Of a stretch of 64,000 bases of DNA, positions 53,725-62,072 are shown piece after piece; within the stretch, counting starts at the first letter, position 1, and the number at the start of each line of letters is the position of its first letter. The position numbers were made by a program, and so were the translations under genes. Source of the stretch: Conexibacter woesei Iso977N. Its GTDB lineage: Bacteria > Actinomycetota > Thermoleophilia > Solirubrobacterales > Solirubrobacteraceae. The DNA is taken from positions 1 to 64,000 of the forward strand of contig NZ_AUKG01000006.1 of NCBI RefSeq assembly GCF_000424625.1, in the 5' to 3' direction. A model generated the notes under the pieces. It ran no database searches, was not told the origin of the DNA, and saw only the letters and a list, made by a program, of their open reading frames with translations.

Positions 53725-54639
53725 TCAGCAGGTGATCAGCAGCGACGTGATCGCGTTGCAGTCGGCGCTGTCGCTGTCGTTGGAGGCGTTGGGGTCGGTC
53801 GGCGCGCTGGCGGTCCGCGTAGCCGTGGCGTGCAGCGGCAGGCCGATCGTCAGCAGGCCGTAGGTGGCGGTGAACGTCGCGTGCGTGGTGGCGCCGTCGG
53901 CCAGCGCCCCGATCGGGCAGGAGACCTGATCGGTGCCCGAGGCGTAGGTGCAGGTCGACGAGCTGATCCCCGTGGCCTGCGACGGCAGCTGCGTGGTGAT
54001 CGTCGCCGAGGTCGCGGCGGCCGGGCCGTTGTTGGTCACCGCGGCGTCGTAGGAGACCCTCGGGTTCAGCAGCGACGCCGTCGCGCTCAGGTCCACGCCG
54101 AGGTCGGCCTCCGGCGGCGCCCTGACGGTCAGCCTCAGCAGCGGCGTGCCGTTGCGGGACGTGCCGCCGCTGAGGAGCTGCGACTCGTGGTGGCCGGCGA
54201 AGGCGATCGTCTCGCCGTTCGTCGCGCTGGACGACACCGTGAACTGCGCCGTGCCGGAGACCGTCCTGCCCGGCGGTGGGGCCGGGACCCTGGCGTCGAA
54301 GGCGTCGGTGATCGCAGGGTTGTAGGTGCAACCGGAGAAGTCGCCGGTGCAGGAGCCGGAGACGAACGACAGGTCGGCGAGGTTGACCGCGATCTGCGGC
54401 GGCGGCGTGTAGCTGCCGAAGCCCATGTTGGCGCTGACGGCGGTGAGGTCGGAGGTCTGCACGACGTAGTCGACGCCGATCGTGATCGTCTCGCCCGGTG
54501 CAGGCGTGGTGTCGCTGGTCGTGACGGTCAGGTCGCCGGTCGACACCTTGCCGGGGTCGGCCTGGGCGGCGGCCGCCGCGCAGGCGAGGATGGTCAGCGC
54601 CGCGGCGGCGGTGGTCGCGAGGGTGCGGGTGGTGCGCAT
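53725..54639 (-). CDS. Secreted DUF11-type beta-sandwich protein
   Basis: 304 residues; ATG at 54639 with GAGGAGG 11 nt upstream and a signal peptide (MRTTRTLATTAAAALTILACAAAAAQA). N-terminal beta domain LTVTTSDTTPAPGETITIGV, C-terminal DUF11-like domain ADLGVDLSATA...NNGPAAATSATITTQLPS, and a terminal ...SLLITC. Strongly similar to the proteins at 1-837 and 52261-53166. The start is 23 nt from the esterase stop, so this operon runs esterase, DUF11, GKFAG protein, DUF11. Confidence 0.82.
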   Translation of the reverse strand: MRTTRTLATTAAAALTILACAAAAAQADPGKVSTGDLTVTTSDTTPAPGETITIGVDYVVQTSDLTAVSANMGFGSYTPPPQIAVNLADLSFVSGSCTGDFSGCTYNPAITDAFDARVPAPPPGRTVSGTAQFTVSSSATNGETIAFAGHHESQLLSGGTSRNGTPLLRLTVRAPPEADLGVDLSATASLLNPRVSYDAAVTNNGPAAATSATITTQLPSQATGISSSTCTYASGTDQVSCPIGALADGATTHATFTATYGLLTIGLPLHATATRTASAPTDPNASNDSDSADCNAITSLLITC

Positions 54640-54662
54640 GGGTGGTTCGACCTCCTCGAGGT

Positions 54663-55880
54663 CTAGTTGAGGTCCATCTTGGGTTCGCCGTCGGCCGTGA
54701 GGCCGGCGCCGTCGCGCGTGCAGGTCCCGCCGACGGGGCTGCCGTTGTTGTAGGCCTGGCGGAGGCAGTTGCGCAGCGCGTGCTCGCCCCACCAGTTGGG
54801 GTGCATCGACTCCTGGACCTGGAACGGGCTGAGGACCTGGACGGCGTGGATCGACTGGATCCACTCGAAGTCGTCGGAGGCGCCCGCGTCCTGCCAGGTG
54901 GCGTGGTCGCTCTCGTCGATCGTCTCCGCGCCGGTCTCGCAGAGGCGGTTGCCGTTGAAGGCGCTCGACAGGTTCATGGTCCTGAGGTTGGTGTAGGACA
55001 AGCCTCCGGCCGCGCTGGCGATCAGGCCGTTGAGCGTGGGCAGCAGCGTCGTGTTGGCCCAGTCGGCGTCGGCGTTCCAGAACTCGCAGCCGACCAGCCC
55101 GCGGTTCAGCCCGCCCTGGCTGTAGCGGAACCCGCTGCCGGGCGGGATCGGCGACTCGTAGTTCTGGACCAGCAGCGTGTACTGGGACTCGCTGTAGCCC
55201 GCGTCGGCCATCGCGGTGTGGATGTGGGTGATCGCGCCCCTGATCGCCGCGGTCACGGCGGCGAGGTTGGTCGACGTGAGGTTCGCCGTGACCGACGTGT
55301 CGTTGTTGCACACGTTCTTGAGCAGCACGGTCGACGTGAGGTAGTCGGTGACGCACTGGGTGATGATGTCGGCGAAGTGCAGGTCGTTGCCGCCGATCGA
55401 GATCGCCACCAACTTGACGTTGTGGGTCTCGGCGAAGTCCCGCAGGCTCGCCGCCTGGCCGTCGTCGCTCGCGGTGCTCGCGAAGTCCAGCCCGGGCTTG
55501 AAGTCGCCGCCGACGGTCTCGGTGGAGGTGGTCGCACCCGAGCAGGCGAAGTTGACCGAGCTGACGCCGTGGCCGATGTGCGCCTCGGCCGCCGAGGAGC
55601 GGTGGCAGTTCGGGATCGTCTCGGCGGTGTGCGTCGCGTTGTCGAAGTACGCGCTCGCGCCGCCGGCATCGACGTCGGCCGGGTCGTCGAGGACCGTGTT
55701 GCCCGCCCAGCGCCCGCCCTCCCCCGACATGTAGGAGTCGCCGACCGTCGCCACCCACGGCGAGCCCGACCCGGGTCCGTCGGCTCTGGCCACGCCGGTC
55801 CGGACGGCCGCCAGGGCCAGGAGGGTGACGAGGATCGCGACGCCGACCAGCGGCCGGCGCGCGGCGAGCAACGGGGACAT
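54663..55880 (-). CDS. Secreted GDSL/SGNH esterase or lipase
   Basis: 405 residues; the ATG at 55880 has GGAGGAACCC directly upstream. After the signal peptide, GDSYMSGEG (47-55) is block I with catalytic Ser49, ISIGGNDLHF is block III, and MHPNWWGEH near the C-terminus supplies the catalytic His. Long loops with Cys pairs lie between. It should hydrolyse an ester, lipid or cell-wall acyl group outside the cell. It is the first gene of a tight four-gene operon of exported proteins. Confidence 0.87.
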   Translation of the reverse strand: MSPLLAARRPLVGVAILVTLLALAAVRTGVARADGPGSGSPWVATVGDSYMSGEGGRWAGNTVLDDPADVDAGGASAYFDNATHTAETIPNCHRSSAAEAHIGHGVSSVNFACSGATTSTETVGGDFKPGLDFASTASDDGQAASLRDFAETHNVKLVAISIGGNDLHFADIITQCVTDYLTSTVLLKNVCNNDTSVTANLTSTNLAAVTAAIRGAITHIHTAMADAGYSESQYTLLVQNYESPIPPGSGFRYSQGGLNRGLVGCEFWNADADWANTTLLPTLNGLIASAAGGLSYTNLRTMNLSSAFNGNRLCETGAETIDESDHATWQDAGASDDFEWIQSIHAVQVLSPFQVQESMHPNWWGEHALRNCLRQAYNNGSPVGGTCTRDGAGLTADGEPKMDLN

Positions 55881-56259
55881 GGGTTCCTCCACGGAACATG
55901 GGATGGGACGGCGATCGGGCCACCGATCGCCAGACGCCGGCCCCCTGGCTGTGGACCGCGGGACGGCGCCGCGCATCTTGGAACGATCGCCTACTCACGT
56001 CAAGCGCAGGAACGCTGATCTTTCTGTGTTTGTCGGATGACTTCGCTCAGCGATGGACGGGGCGAAGCTTGCCATCCTCACCGACGCAGGTTGCGGAGCA
56101 TCGACGGCACGACGGCCAAGACGCCGCGTCCCCGGCGGACGGCGCCGCACCGCCGACGCGCAACGCTCCGGGGCAGCACCTGGCGCGTTCCCGTCGCGTC
56201 TTCCCGCTGACAGTCAATTGGTTTCGTGACTGCTGGGTAATTCTGAGAAGCTCGGGACC
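55881..56259. other. 379-base divergent intergenic region, no gene seen
   Basis: It separates the divergent esterase operon and lipase gene and must carry two promoters. Contents seen: the inverted repeat at 55910-55931, a stretch GCTGATCTTTCTGTGTTTGTCGG at about 56014 (given here for location; see finding), and AT-rich sequence near 56210-56250 (CAATTGGTTTCGTGAC, GGGTAATTCTGAG) just before the lipase start. No open frame with coding features. Confidence 0.5.
55910..55931. repeat. 9-bp perfect inverted repeat, operator-like
   Basis: GGCGATCGG-4 nt-CCGATCGCC lies 30 nt upstream of the esterase start. It could bind a dimeric regulator or form a leader hairpin. Confidence 0.4.
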
Positions 56260-57168
56260 ATGAGCCCGCTCCGGACCGCCCTCGCCCTCGCCGCCATCGT
56301 CGTGCTCGCCGCCATCGGCGCCGCGCCCGCCGGTGCCACCCTGCCGGTCGTCTACAACTTCTCCGCCGCGGCCCTCGCGGCGCAGGCCTCGCCCGGCGCC
56401 GCGCCGGCCGGCGCCAACGACCCCACGTGCGTGCCGTCGACCGCGCACCCCCGCCCGGTCGTCCTCGTCAACGGAACGTTCGCCGACCAGATCACCAGCT
56501 GGAACGCGATCGCCCCGTTGCTGAAGAACGAGGGCTACTGCGTCTACACCTTCACCTACGGCGTCAGCGCGCCGAGCGGGTTGGGCGGGACCGGTCCGGT
56601 CGCCGCGTCGGCCGGCCAGCTGTCGACCGAGGTCGACGCCGTGCTGACCGCGACCGGGGCCAGCGAGGTCGACATCGTCGGCTGGTCCCAGGGCGGGATG
56701 ATGCCCCGGTACTACCTCAAGAACCTCGGCGGCGCCGCGAAGGTCCACACGCTCGTCGGCCTCGCACCGTCCAACCACGGCACGACGCTGCTCGGGATCT
56801 TCACGCTGACCGACCTGCTGCTGGGCGGCGAGGGCATCCTCGGCGCCGGCTGCGAGGCGTGCTCGGACCAGCACGCCGGATCGGCGTTCCTGACCGCGCT
56901 CAACGCCGGCGGCGACACCGTCAGCGGCGTGGACTACACGGTCATCGAGACCGCCTACGACGAGGTCGTCACGCCCTACTCCTCGGCCTTCCTCAGCGGT
57001 CCGAGCGTCACCAACATCACGCTCCAGAGCCAGTGCCTCCTCGACCTCGGCGACCACATCTCGATCCCCTACGACCACGTCGCCGCCCGCGACGTGCTCA
57101 ACGCCCTCGACCCCGCGCACGCCGTCGCGCCAACCTGCTCGCCGGTCGTGGCGGGCGTCGGCGGCTGA
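56260..57168 (+). CDS. Secreted alpha/beta-hydrolase lipase (class 2-like)
   Basis: 302 residues with signal peptide (MSPLRTALALAAIVVLAAIG ending about GAPAGA). HPRPVVLVNGTFADQITSWN is the oxyanion region, the nucleophile is Ser143 in IVGWSQGGMMPRYYL, and YDEVVTPY and LGDHISIPYDH supply a plausible Asp and His. Two Cys pairs. It resembles secreted triacylglycerol lipases of actinobacteria (EstA/LipA group). Preceded by GAGAAG and AT-rich promoter-like DNA. Acts on extracellular lipids. Confidence 0.87.
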   Translation: MSPLRTALALAAIVVLAAIGAAPAGATLPVVYNFSAAALAAQASPGAAPAGANDPTCVPSTAHPRPVVLVNGTFADQITSWNAIAPLLKNEGYCVYTFTYGVSAPSGLGGTGPVAASAGQLSTEVDAVLTATGASEVDIVGWSQGGMMPRYYLKNLGGAAKVHTLVGLAPSNHGTTLLGIFTLTDLLLGGEGILGAGCEACSDQHAGSAFLTALNAGGDTVSGVDYTVIETAYDEVVTPYSSAFLSGPSVTNITLQSQCLLDLGDHISIPYDHVAARDVLNALDPAHAVAPTCSPVVAGVGG

Positions 57169-57247
57169 GCGCACGACGCTCCCGTTCGCGGTGCGGGACG
57201 CGCGCGTCAACTTCCGCCGGGGCCCTTCCGGGGAGCTGCCGAACGCA

Positions 57248-57297
57248 GTACGAGTTAAAGGCACGATCACACAGTGATCGCAGATCCACACTCGTAC
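57248..57297. promoter_or_regulatory. Nested inverted repeats upstream of the GKFAG-family gene
   Basis: Outer arms GTACGAGT (57248-57255) and ACTCGTAC (57290-57297) enclose inner arms CGATCAC (57264-57270) and GTGATCG (57274-57280) around ACA. Both pairs are perfect. CTCGTACGAG at 57291-57300 is also a palindrome. The element ends 13 nt before the next start. It could be a composite operator or a folded leader. Confidence 0.5.
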
Positions 57298-57310
57298 GAG
57301 AGGCAAGCAC

Positions 57311-57868
57311 GTGCACGTCACCCTCCACACCTCCGGCCGCCTCCGCGACCGCCGCCCCGTCGCCCTGCTCGTCGCCCTGGCGGCCCTCGCGCTCGGGACG
57401 GCGTGGAACCCGCCGTCCGCCCACGCGCTGGACCTCACGACCTGCACCGGCACCGAGAACGCCACCTACACGCCCGGCGAGCTGCTCACGACGCGCTCGA
57501 CCGCGGTCGCCTACGCCAACACCTACTCCTGCACCTCGACCGACCCCACGATCACCGGCCTGACCAGCGGTGGGTCCTACACCGCGGACCTGAGCTGCCT
57601 GTCGGTGCCGACCCTGACCACCGGCATGAGGCACCAGATCCACTGGAACAACGGTGACACGAGCAACACCACGTCGACCGAGCGTGCCTACACGACGGTC
57701 GCCGGCCAGACGATCGAGACCAGCGTCTCCCACGTCGACAGCGGCAAGTTCGCCGGCGACGAGGTCGTCCAGACCCTCACCAACCCGGCGCTGGACCTCC
57801 TGAGGTGCCTCGCCGAGCCCGGCGTGACCAGCAAGCAGGGCGTCCTGACGATGACCGTCACCGGCTGA
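57311..57868 (+). CDS. Small secreted beta-protein, GKFAG family
   Basis: 185 residues from the ATG or GTG cluster near 57311 with a signal peptide (LRDRRPVALLVALAALALG). Matches the protein at 53172: TCTGTENATYTPGEL, YANTYSCTSTDPTITG, HWNNGDTSNTTSTERAYTTV, DSGKFAGDEVVQTL and a C-terminal VLTMTVTG, with a conserved set of Cys. No recognised family or enzyme motif. Likely a surface or secreted protein. The relic at 4688-4831 is a third copy. Confidence 0.78.
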   Translation: MHVTLHTSGRLRDRRPVALLVALAALALGTAWNPPSAHALDLTTCTGTENATYTPGELLTTRSTAVAYANTYSCTSTDPTITGLTSGGSYTADLSCLSVPTLTTGMRHQIHWNNGDTSNTTSTERAYTTVAGQTIETSVSHVDSGKFAGDEVVQTLTNPALDLLRCLAEPGVTSKQGVLTMTVTG

Positions 57869-58001
57869 GCGCGACGGGGCGCACGGCTTCACCGATCGTT
57901 CAACACTGCTGATCTTGCCGCATTCGTCCGCGATGGCCCGGTTTCAGGGCCCGCGATCATCGGTTTCGGATGATGCGCCGGGCCACGCGGACCCGCCACA
58001 G

Positions 58002-58022
58002 TCCTCCCGACACTCGGGAGGA
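58002..58022 (+). promoter_or_regulatory. Hairpin that would sequester the ribosome-binding site of the DUF11 gene
   Basis: TCCTCCCGA (58002-58010) and TCGGGAGGA (58014-58022) form a perfect 9-bp stem with a 3-nt CAC loop. The right arm includes the AGGAG ribosome site (58019-58023) of the GTG at 58031. In mRNA the stem would hide the site. This suggests translational control or a start-proximal operator. Confidence 0.6.
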
Positions 58023-58030
58023 GTCCAGCG

Positions 58031-60016
58031 GTGCTCACTCGTCATCCCCGCCCCCGCGCGGCGGTCGCGGCACTCGCCGCGGCCGCCTGCGCGCTGCTGA
58101 CCCTCAACGCACCGCAGCCCTCGGCGGCGGCGCAGATCGACAGCGCCGGCCCGCTCACGCGCGTGCTGACGACGCCCGACCTCAACTGCGCGGTCGACCA
58201 CGTCGAGGACCAGGTCCCGGAGTTCTTCGGCGACACCGCCTGCGCGACGCTCGTCGCGACGCCGGACACGCTCTACGGCCCCCGGTCGATCCCTGCGGGC
58301 GGCTACGCGTCGCCGCTCACGCCCTGGACCCCGGTCTCCCAGACCGGCCCGACCGGCAGCGGCACCGCCGCCGACCCGTTCCGGATCACGACGGTCGTGA
58401 CCGGCGGGATGCTGCGCGTCACGCAGGTCGACAGCTACGTCGTCGGCGAGGAGTCCTACCGCACCGACGTCACCGTCGCCAACGAGGGCGACGCCCCGGT
58501 CGACGCCATCATCTACCGCGCCGGCGACTGCTACCTGCAGAACAGCGACGTCGGCTACGGCCGCCTGGAGGGCGGCGCCGCGACCTGCCTCGCCGCCAAC
58601 CCCGACGGCACCGCGGGCGACCGGATCGAGCAGTTCGCGCCGATCACCAACCCGGCCAACGCCTACCACGCCGGCTACTGGGAGGTCTGGAGGTGGATCG
58701 GCTCGCGCCAGCCGTTCCCGGACACCTGCCGCTGCGACGAGTACATCGACAACGGCGCCGGCAACAGCTGGAGCCGGACGATCGCCCCAGGCGCGTCGGC
58801 GACCGTCGCCGGGCTGATCACCTTCTCCCCGACCGGCAACCGCCCGCTGGTCATCACCAAGACCGGCGACCACGACACGGTCGACGCCGGCCGCGCGACC
58901 GGCTACACGATCTCGGTCACCAACCCCAACGTCCGCGACGTCACCCTCACCTCGCTCTACGACGACCTCCCGCCCGGGTTCTCCTACATCTCGGGATCCA
59001 CGAGCGGGCTGACGACCGCCGACCCCACCGCTGCCGGCCAGCGCATCACCTGGGCCGGTCCCCTCGCGATCCCCGGCGGGACGACCGTCGACCTGCACTT
59101 CGAGGTCCGGGTCAGCACCATCCCCGGGACCTACCGCAACAGCGCCGCGGGCACCGCCGACGGCTACACGATCGTGCCCGACGAGGAGGCCGCCCCCGCG
59201 ACCGTGCGACCGCTGGAGAGCACGACCACCCCGGACCTCGAGGTGACCAAGATCGCCGACGACGTCGCCGGCGTCGCGGGCCTGCGCACCGGCTACACCA
59301 TCACCTTCACCAACCCCACCGACAGGACGCTCCGGCTCAAGGTGATCGACGAGCGCCTGGCGCTCACCGCCGCCTACCTGCCCGGCTCGACGACCGGGAT
59401 CACCACCGCGGACCCGCTCGCCGACGGCCACCGCCTGCGCTGGGACGTGGACGTCCCCGTCGCGCCGCTGAGCGCCGTCAAGCTGCACTTCGGCGTGCGG
59501 CTGCCGCTCGACGCCGACGGCGTCGTCCGCAACCCGAGCGTCACCGCGCAGGTCCAGGGCGCGTCGTCGGCGGTGGCCGGGACGAGCACGATCCGCAACA
59601 CCGCGCCGGTGCACCTCACGCCGCGGCCGATCAGCGGTGCGCTGGCGCTGCGCAAGACGCCGTCGCACCGGTCGATCGTCGCGGGCCGCGCGGTGCGCTT
59701 CACGCTCGTCGCCCGCGACCTCGCGCCGAAGACCGCGACGACGATCCGGATCTGCGACACGGTGCCGCGCGGGTTCGTCGTCGTCTCCGCACCGCGCGCG
59801 ACGCAGGTCGGCCGCCGGCTCTGCTGGACGCGTTCGCTGCCCAAGGACGTGCCGACCGCGATCGTCACCTACCGGGCGCGCGCCAAGCTCACGACCCGCG
59901 GCCCGGCGCGGACCAAGGCCACCGTGACCGGCCTGCAGCGCGACCCCGCCGCTGCCACGGCCGGCGTCGTCGTCCGTGCCCCCCGCGCGCGCACGGCGCC
60001 GATCACGACGGGATGA
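58031..60016 (+). CDS. Secreted DUF11 tandem-repeat surface protein
   Basis: 661 residues; GTG at 58031 with GGAGGAG 8 nt upstream and a signal peptide (MLTRHPRPRAAVAALAAAACALL). The first ~270 residues are a unique domain with Cys pairs (DCYLQNSDVGYGRLEGG, PDTCRCDEYIDNG). Three DUF11 domains follow, each starting with a typical K[TI] motif: VITKTGDHDTVDAGRATGYT, EVTKIADDVAGVAGLRTGYT and LRKTPSHRSIVAGRAVRFT. No LPXTG anchor is visible. Probably an extracellular adhesin or structural protein whose expression may depend on the leader hairpin. Confidence 0.85.
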   Translation: MLTRHPRPRAAVAALAAAACALLTLNAPQPSAAAQIDSAGPLTRVLTTPDLNCAVDHVEDQVPEFFGDTACATLVATPDTLYGPRSIPAGGYASPLTPWTPVSQTGPTGSGTAADPFRITTVVTGGMLRVTQVDSYVVGEESYRTDVTVANEGDAPVDAIIYRAGDCYLQNSDVGYGRLEGGAATCLAANPDGTAGDRIEQFAPITNPANAYHAGYWEVWRWIGSRQPFPDTCRCDEYIDNGAGNSWSRTIAPGASATVAGLITFSPTGNRPLVITKTGDHDTVDAGRATGYTISVTNPNVRDVTLTSLYDDLPPGFSYISGSTSGLTTADPTAAGQRITWAGPLAIPGGTTVDLHFEVRVSTIPGTYRNSAAGTADGYTIVPDEEAAPATVRPLESTTTPDLEVTKIADDVAGVAGLRTGYTITFTNPTDRTLRLKVIDERLALTAAYLPGSTTGITTADPLADGHRLRWDVDVPVAPLSAVKLHFGVRLPLDADGVVRNPSVTAQVQGASSAVAGTSTIRNTAPVHLTPRPISGALALRKTPSHRSIVAGRAVRFTLVARDLAPKTATTIRICDTVPRGFVVVSAPRATQVGRRLCWTRSLPKDVPTAIVTYRARAKLTTRGPARTKATVTGLQRDPAAATAGVVVRAPRARTAPITTG

Positions 60017-60119
60017 GCACCGGCACAGGCGCGTCGTCGTTCCCCCTGCGGCGGCGCGCCGCTCATCCGGTGTCCGATCCGTTCAAGCCGCGTGGGGTGC
60101 TCGGTGAGAGCATGGAGGT

Positions 60120-60431
60120 ATGAGCACCGCCGACGAGAAGGTTGCCCTCACGCGGCTGCAGGAGATCCCGAACGTCGGGCCCGCGGTCGCACGGCGGCTC
60201 GTGGCGCTGGGGTTCGATGGCGTGGATTCGCTGCGCGGTCAGGATCCCGAGGAGCTCTTTGCCCGGACCGAGGCGGCCCGCGGCACGCCCGAGGATCCGT
60301 GCCTGCTCGACACCTACCGCGCGGTCGTCGCCTTCGCCGACACGGGCGACGACCGGCCCTGGCACGCGTACTCACGGGAGCGGCTGGCCCAGGAGGCGAT
60401 CGTCGGTCGCGCTAGCCGAGCCGGAGCGTGA
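60120..60431 (+). CDS. Cdd1/pathogenicity-locus-like helix-hairpin-helix protein
   Basis: 103 residues. GGAGGT ends directly at the ATG, which is too close for normal initiation; GGTGAG 11 nt upstream may be the functional site. No other in-frame start exists before an upstream stop. A helix-hairpin-helix motif (LTRLQEIPNVGPAVARRLVALGF) and GQDPEELFARTEA with DPCLLDTYRAVVAFAD match the Cdd1 (PF11731) family. Such proteins are thought to bind DNA non-specifically; the role is unknown. It overlaps the convergent phosphatase gene by 20 nt. Confidence 0.78.
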   Translation: MSTADEKVALTRLQEIPNVGPAVARRLVALGFDGVDSLRGQDPEELFARTEAARGTPEDPCLLDTYRAVVAFADTGDDRPWHAYSRERLAQEAIVGRASRAGA

Positions 60432-61977
60432 GCAGCGCGACGTCGTCCTCGACGACGCCGGGGAGCTGGGCCAGGACGTGGTCGCAGACCGCCTCGGCGT
60501 CCCGGCCGTCCTGGCCGGCCAGCACACGCGTCAGCCACGCCATCCCGTCGTCGAGCGACGCGCTGCGGCGCTCGATCAGCCCGTCGGTGTAGAAGACGAC
60601 CGTCGCGCCCGGCTCGAGCACGACCTCGTGATCGGCGCGCTCGTGGCGGCCGGCGCCGAGCATCAGGTCGGGCCGGGACTCCAGCAGCCGGACGGCCCCG
60701 TCGGGCGCGATCAGCGCCGGCGGCGGATGGCCGGCGTTGGACCAGCGCAGCGTCCGTCGTCCCTGCGCGTCGGTGTCGAGCTGCGCGAGGACGACCGTCG
60801 CGAGCACGTCGACCTCCAGCGTGCGCATCGCCGCGTCGAGGTCCTGCAGCACGCGCGCGGGCGACGCGGGCGCGGTCTGCGCCACCCCGCGCAGCAGGTT
60901 GCGCGCCTGCGCCATCGCCGCGGCGGCATGCTGGTCGTGCCCGGCCACGTCGCCGATCACCAGCACCAGCGACCCGTCGGGCACCAGGAACGCGTCGTAC
61001 CAGTCGCCGCCGATCTGGGCCTGCTTGGCCGCAGCGATGTAGCGCACCGCCAGCTGCAGCCCCGGCAGCGCCGGCGGATGCGTGAGCAGGCTGCGCTGCA
61101 GCGCCTCGGCCAGCTCGCGCGTCGCGGCGGCGACGGAGCGCTCGGCCTCGCGCGCGACCACGCGGTCCAGCGCCTGGCCCAGCGTCGTCGCCAGCAACCG
61201 CAGGAACCCGAGGTAGGCGTCGTCGACCGCCAGCTCCTCCGAGAGCCGGACGACGAGCGTCGGCTGCTCGCCGCCGTGCCTGCGCGCGCCGATCGCCAGC
61301 GACGCGAGCCTGCCGCAGCCCTCGCCACCCGGCGCGTCCTCCAGGCGCACGTCCTCCACCTGGGCGAGCAGCTGGAAGTCGACCGCCCGCAGGTCCCGCG
61401 TGTCGGCGCGCAGCAGCGGCAGCGCCAGCGCCGGCAGCTCACCCGCCTCCTGCAGATCGCCGAGCGCCCCCGCCAGCCGCGTGAGCAACCCGAGCCGCCG
61501 CTGGTCGAGCACCTGCTGCGTGGTCTCGGTCGCGATCGCCATCAGCCCCTCGACCGCGCCGTCCTCGTCGCGCACCGGCGAGAACGAGAACGTGAAGTAG
61601 CACTCCTCCAGGAACCCGCGCCGCAGCAGCGGCACGTGCTCGTCCTGGACGTAGGTCGTCCCGCCGCCGGTCCGCACGCCCTCCATCATCGGCCCGATCA
61701 GGTGCCACGCCTCCGACAGCACCTCGCGCGCCGGGCGCCCCAGCGCAGCCGGGTGCTTCTCGGCGATCAACGGGGTGTAGGCCTCGTTGTAGACCATCGT
61801 GAACTCCGGCCCCCACAGCAGCGTCATCGGGAAGCTGCTGTGCAGCGCGAGGTCGACAGCGCCGCGCAGCGCGGGGCTCCACGCGTCCATCGGGCCGAGC
61901 GACGTCGCCGACCAGTCCGTCTCCTCATAACACGCCCGCAGCGCACCCGCCGCGTCGAGTAGCACCTCGCCGCTCAC
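60412..61977 (-). CDS. PAS/GAF SpoIIE-type PP2C protein phosphatase
   Basis: 521 residues from the ATG at 61977. An N-terminal PAS domain (WSPALRGAVDLALHSSFPMT, FSFSPVRDEDGAVEGLMAIA; about 20-165), a partial GAF-like region (about 180-270), a helical linker and a SpoIIE/PP2C domain (about 300-520) with metal sites in GGDWYDAFLVPDG and VIGDVAGHDQ, plus SNAGHPPPAL and FYTDGLIERR. Related in type to the phosphatase at 7526. Cytoplasmic; probably dephosphorylates an anti-sigma antagonist in a stress or light pathway. Confidence 0.88.
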   Translation of the reverse strand: MSGEVLLDAAGALRACYEETDWSATSLGPMDAWSPALRGAVDLALHSSFPMTLLWGPEFTMVYNEAYTPLIAEKHPAALGRPAREVLSEAWHLIGPMMEGVRTGGGTTYVQDEHVPLLRRGFLEECYFTFSFSPVRDEDGAVEGLMAIATETTQQVLDQRRLGLLTRLAGALGDLQEAGELPALALPLLRADTRDLRAVDFQLLAQVEDVRLEDAPGGEGCGRLASLAIGARRHGGEQPTLVVRLSEELAVDDAYLGFLRLLATTLGQALDRVVAREAERSVAAATRELAEALQRSLLTHPPALPGLQLAVRYIAAAKQAQIGGDWYDAFLVPDGSLVLVIGDVAGHDQHAAAAMAQARNLLRGVAQTAPASPARVLQDLDAAMRTLEVDVLATVVLAQLDTDAQGRRTLRWSNAGHPPPALIAPDGAVRLLESRPDLMLGAGRHERADHEVVLEPGATVVFYTDGLIERRSASLDDGMAWLTRVLAGQDGRDAEAVCDHVLAQLPGVVEDDVALLTLRLG

Positions 61978-62072
61978 GGTCCGAGACTACTGGTGACGTC
62001 CGTCTGCGCCACCGGCCCCACCTGCCGGTAGAGTCTCGCCGCCATCCGCACGGAAGCAACCGGACGACGACC

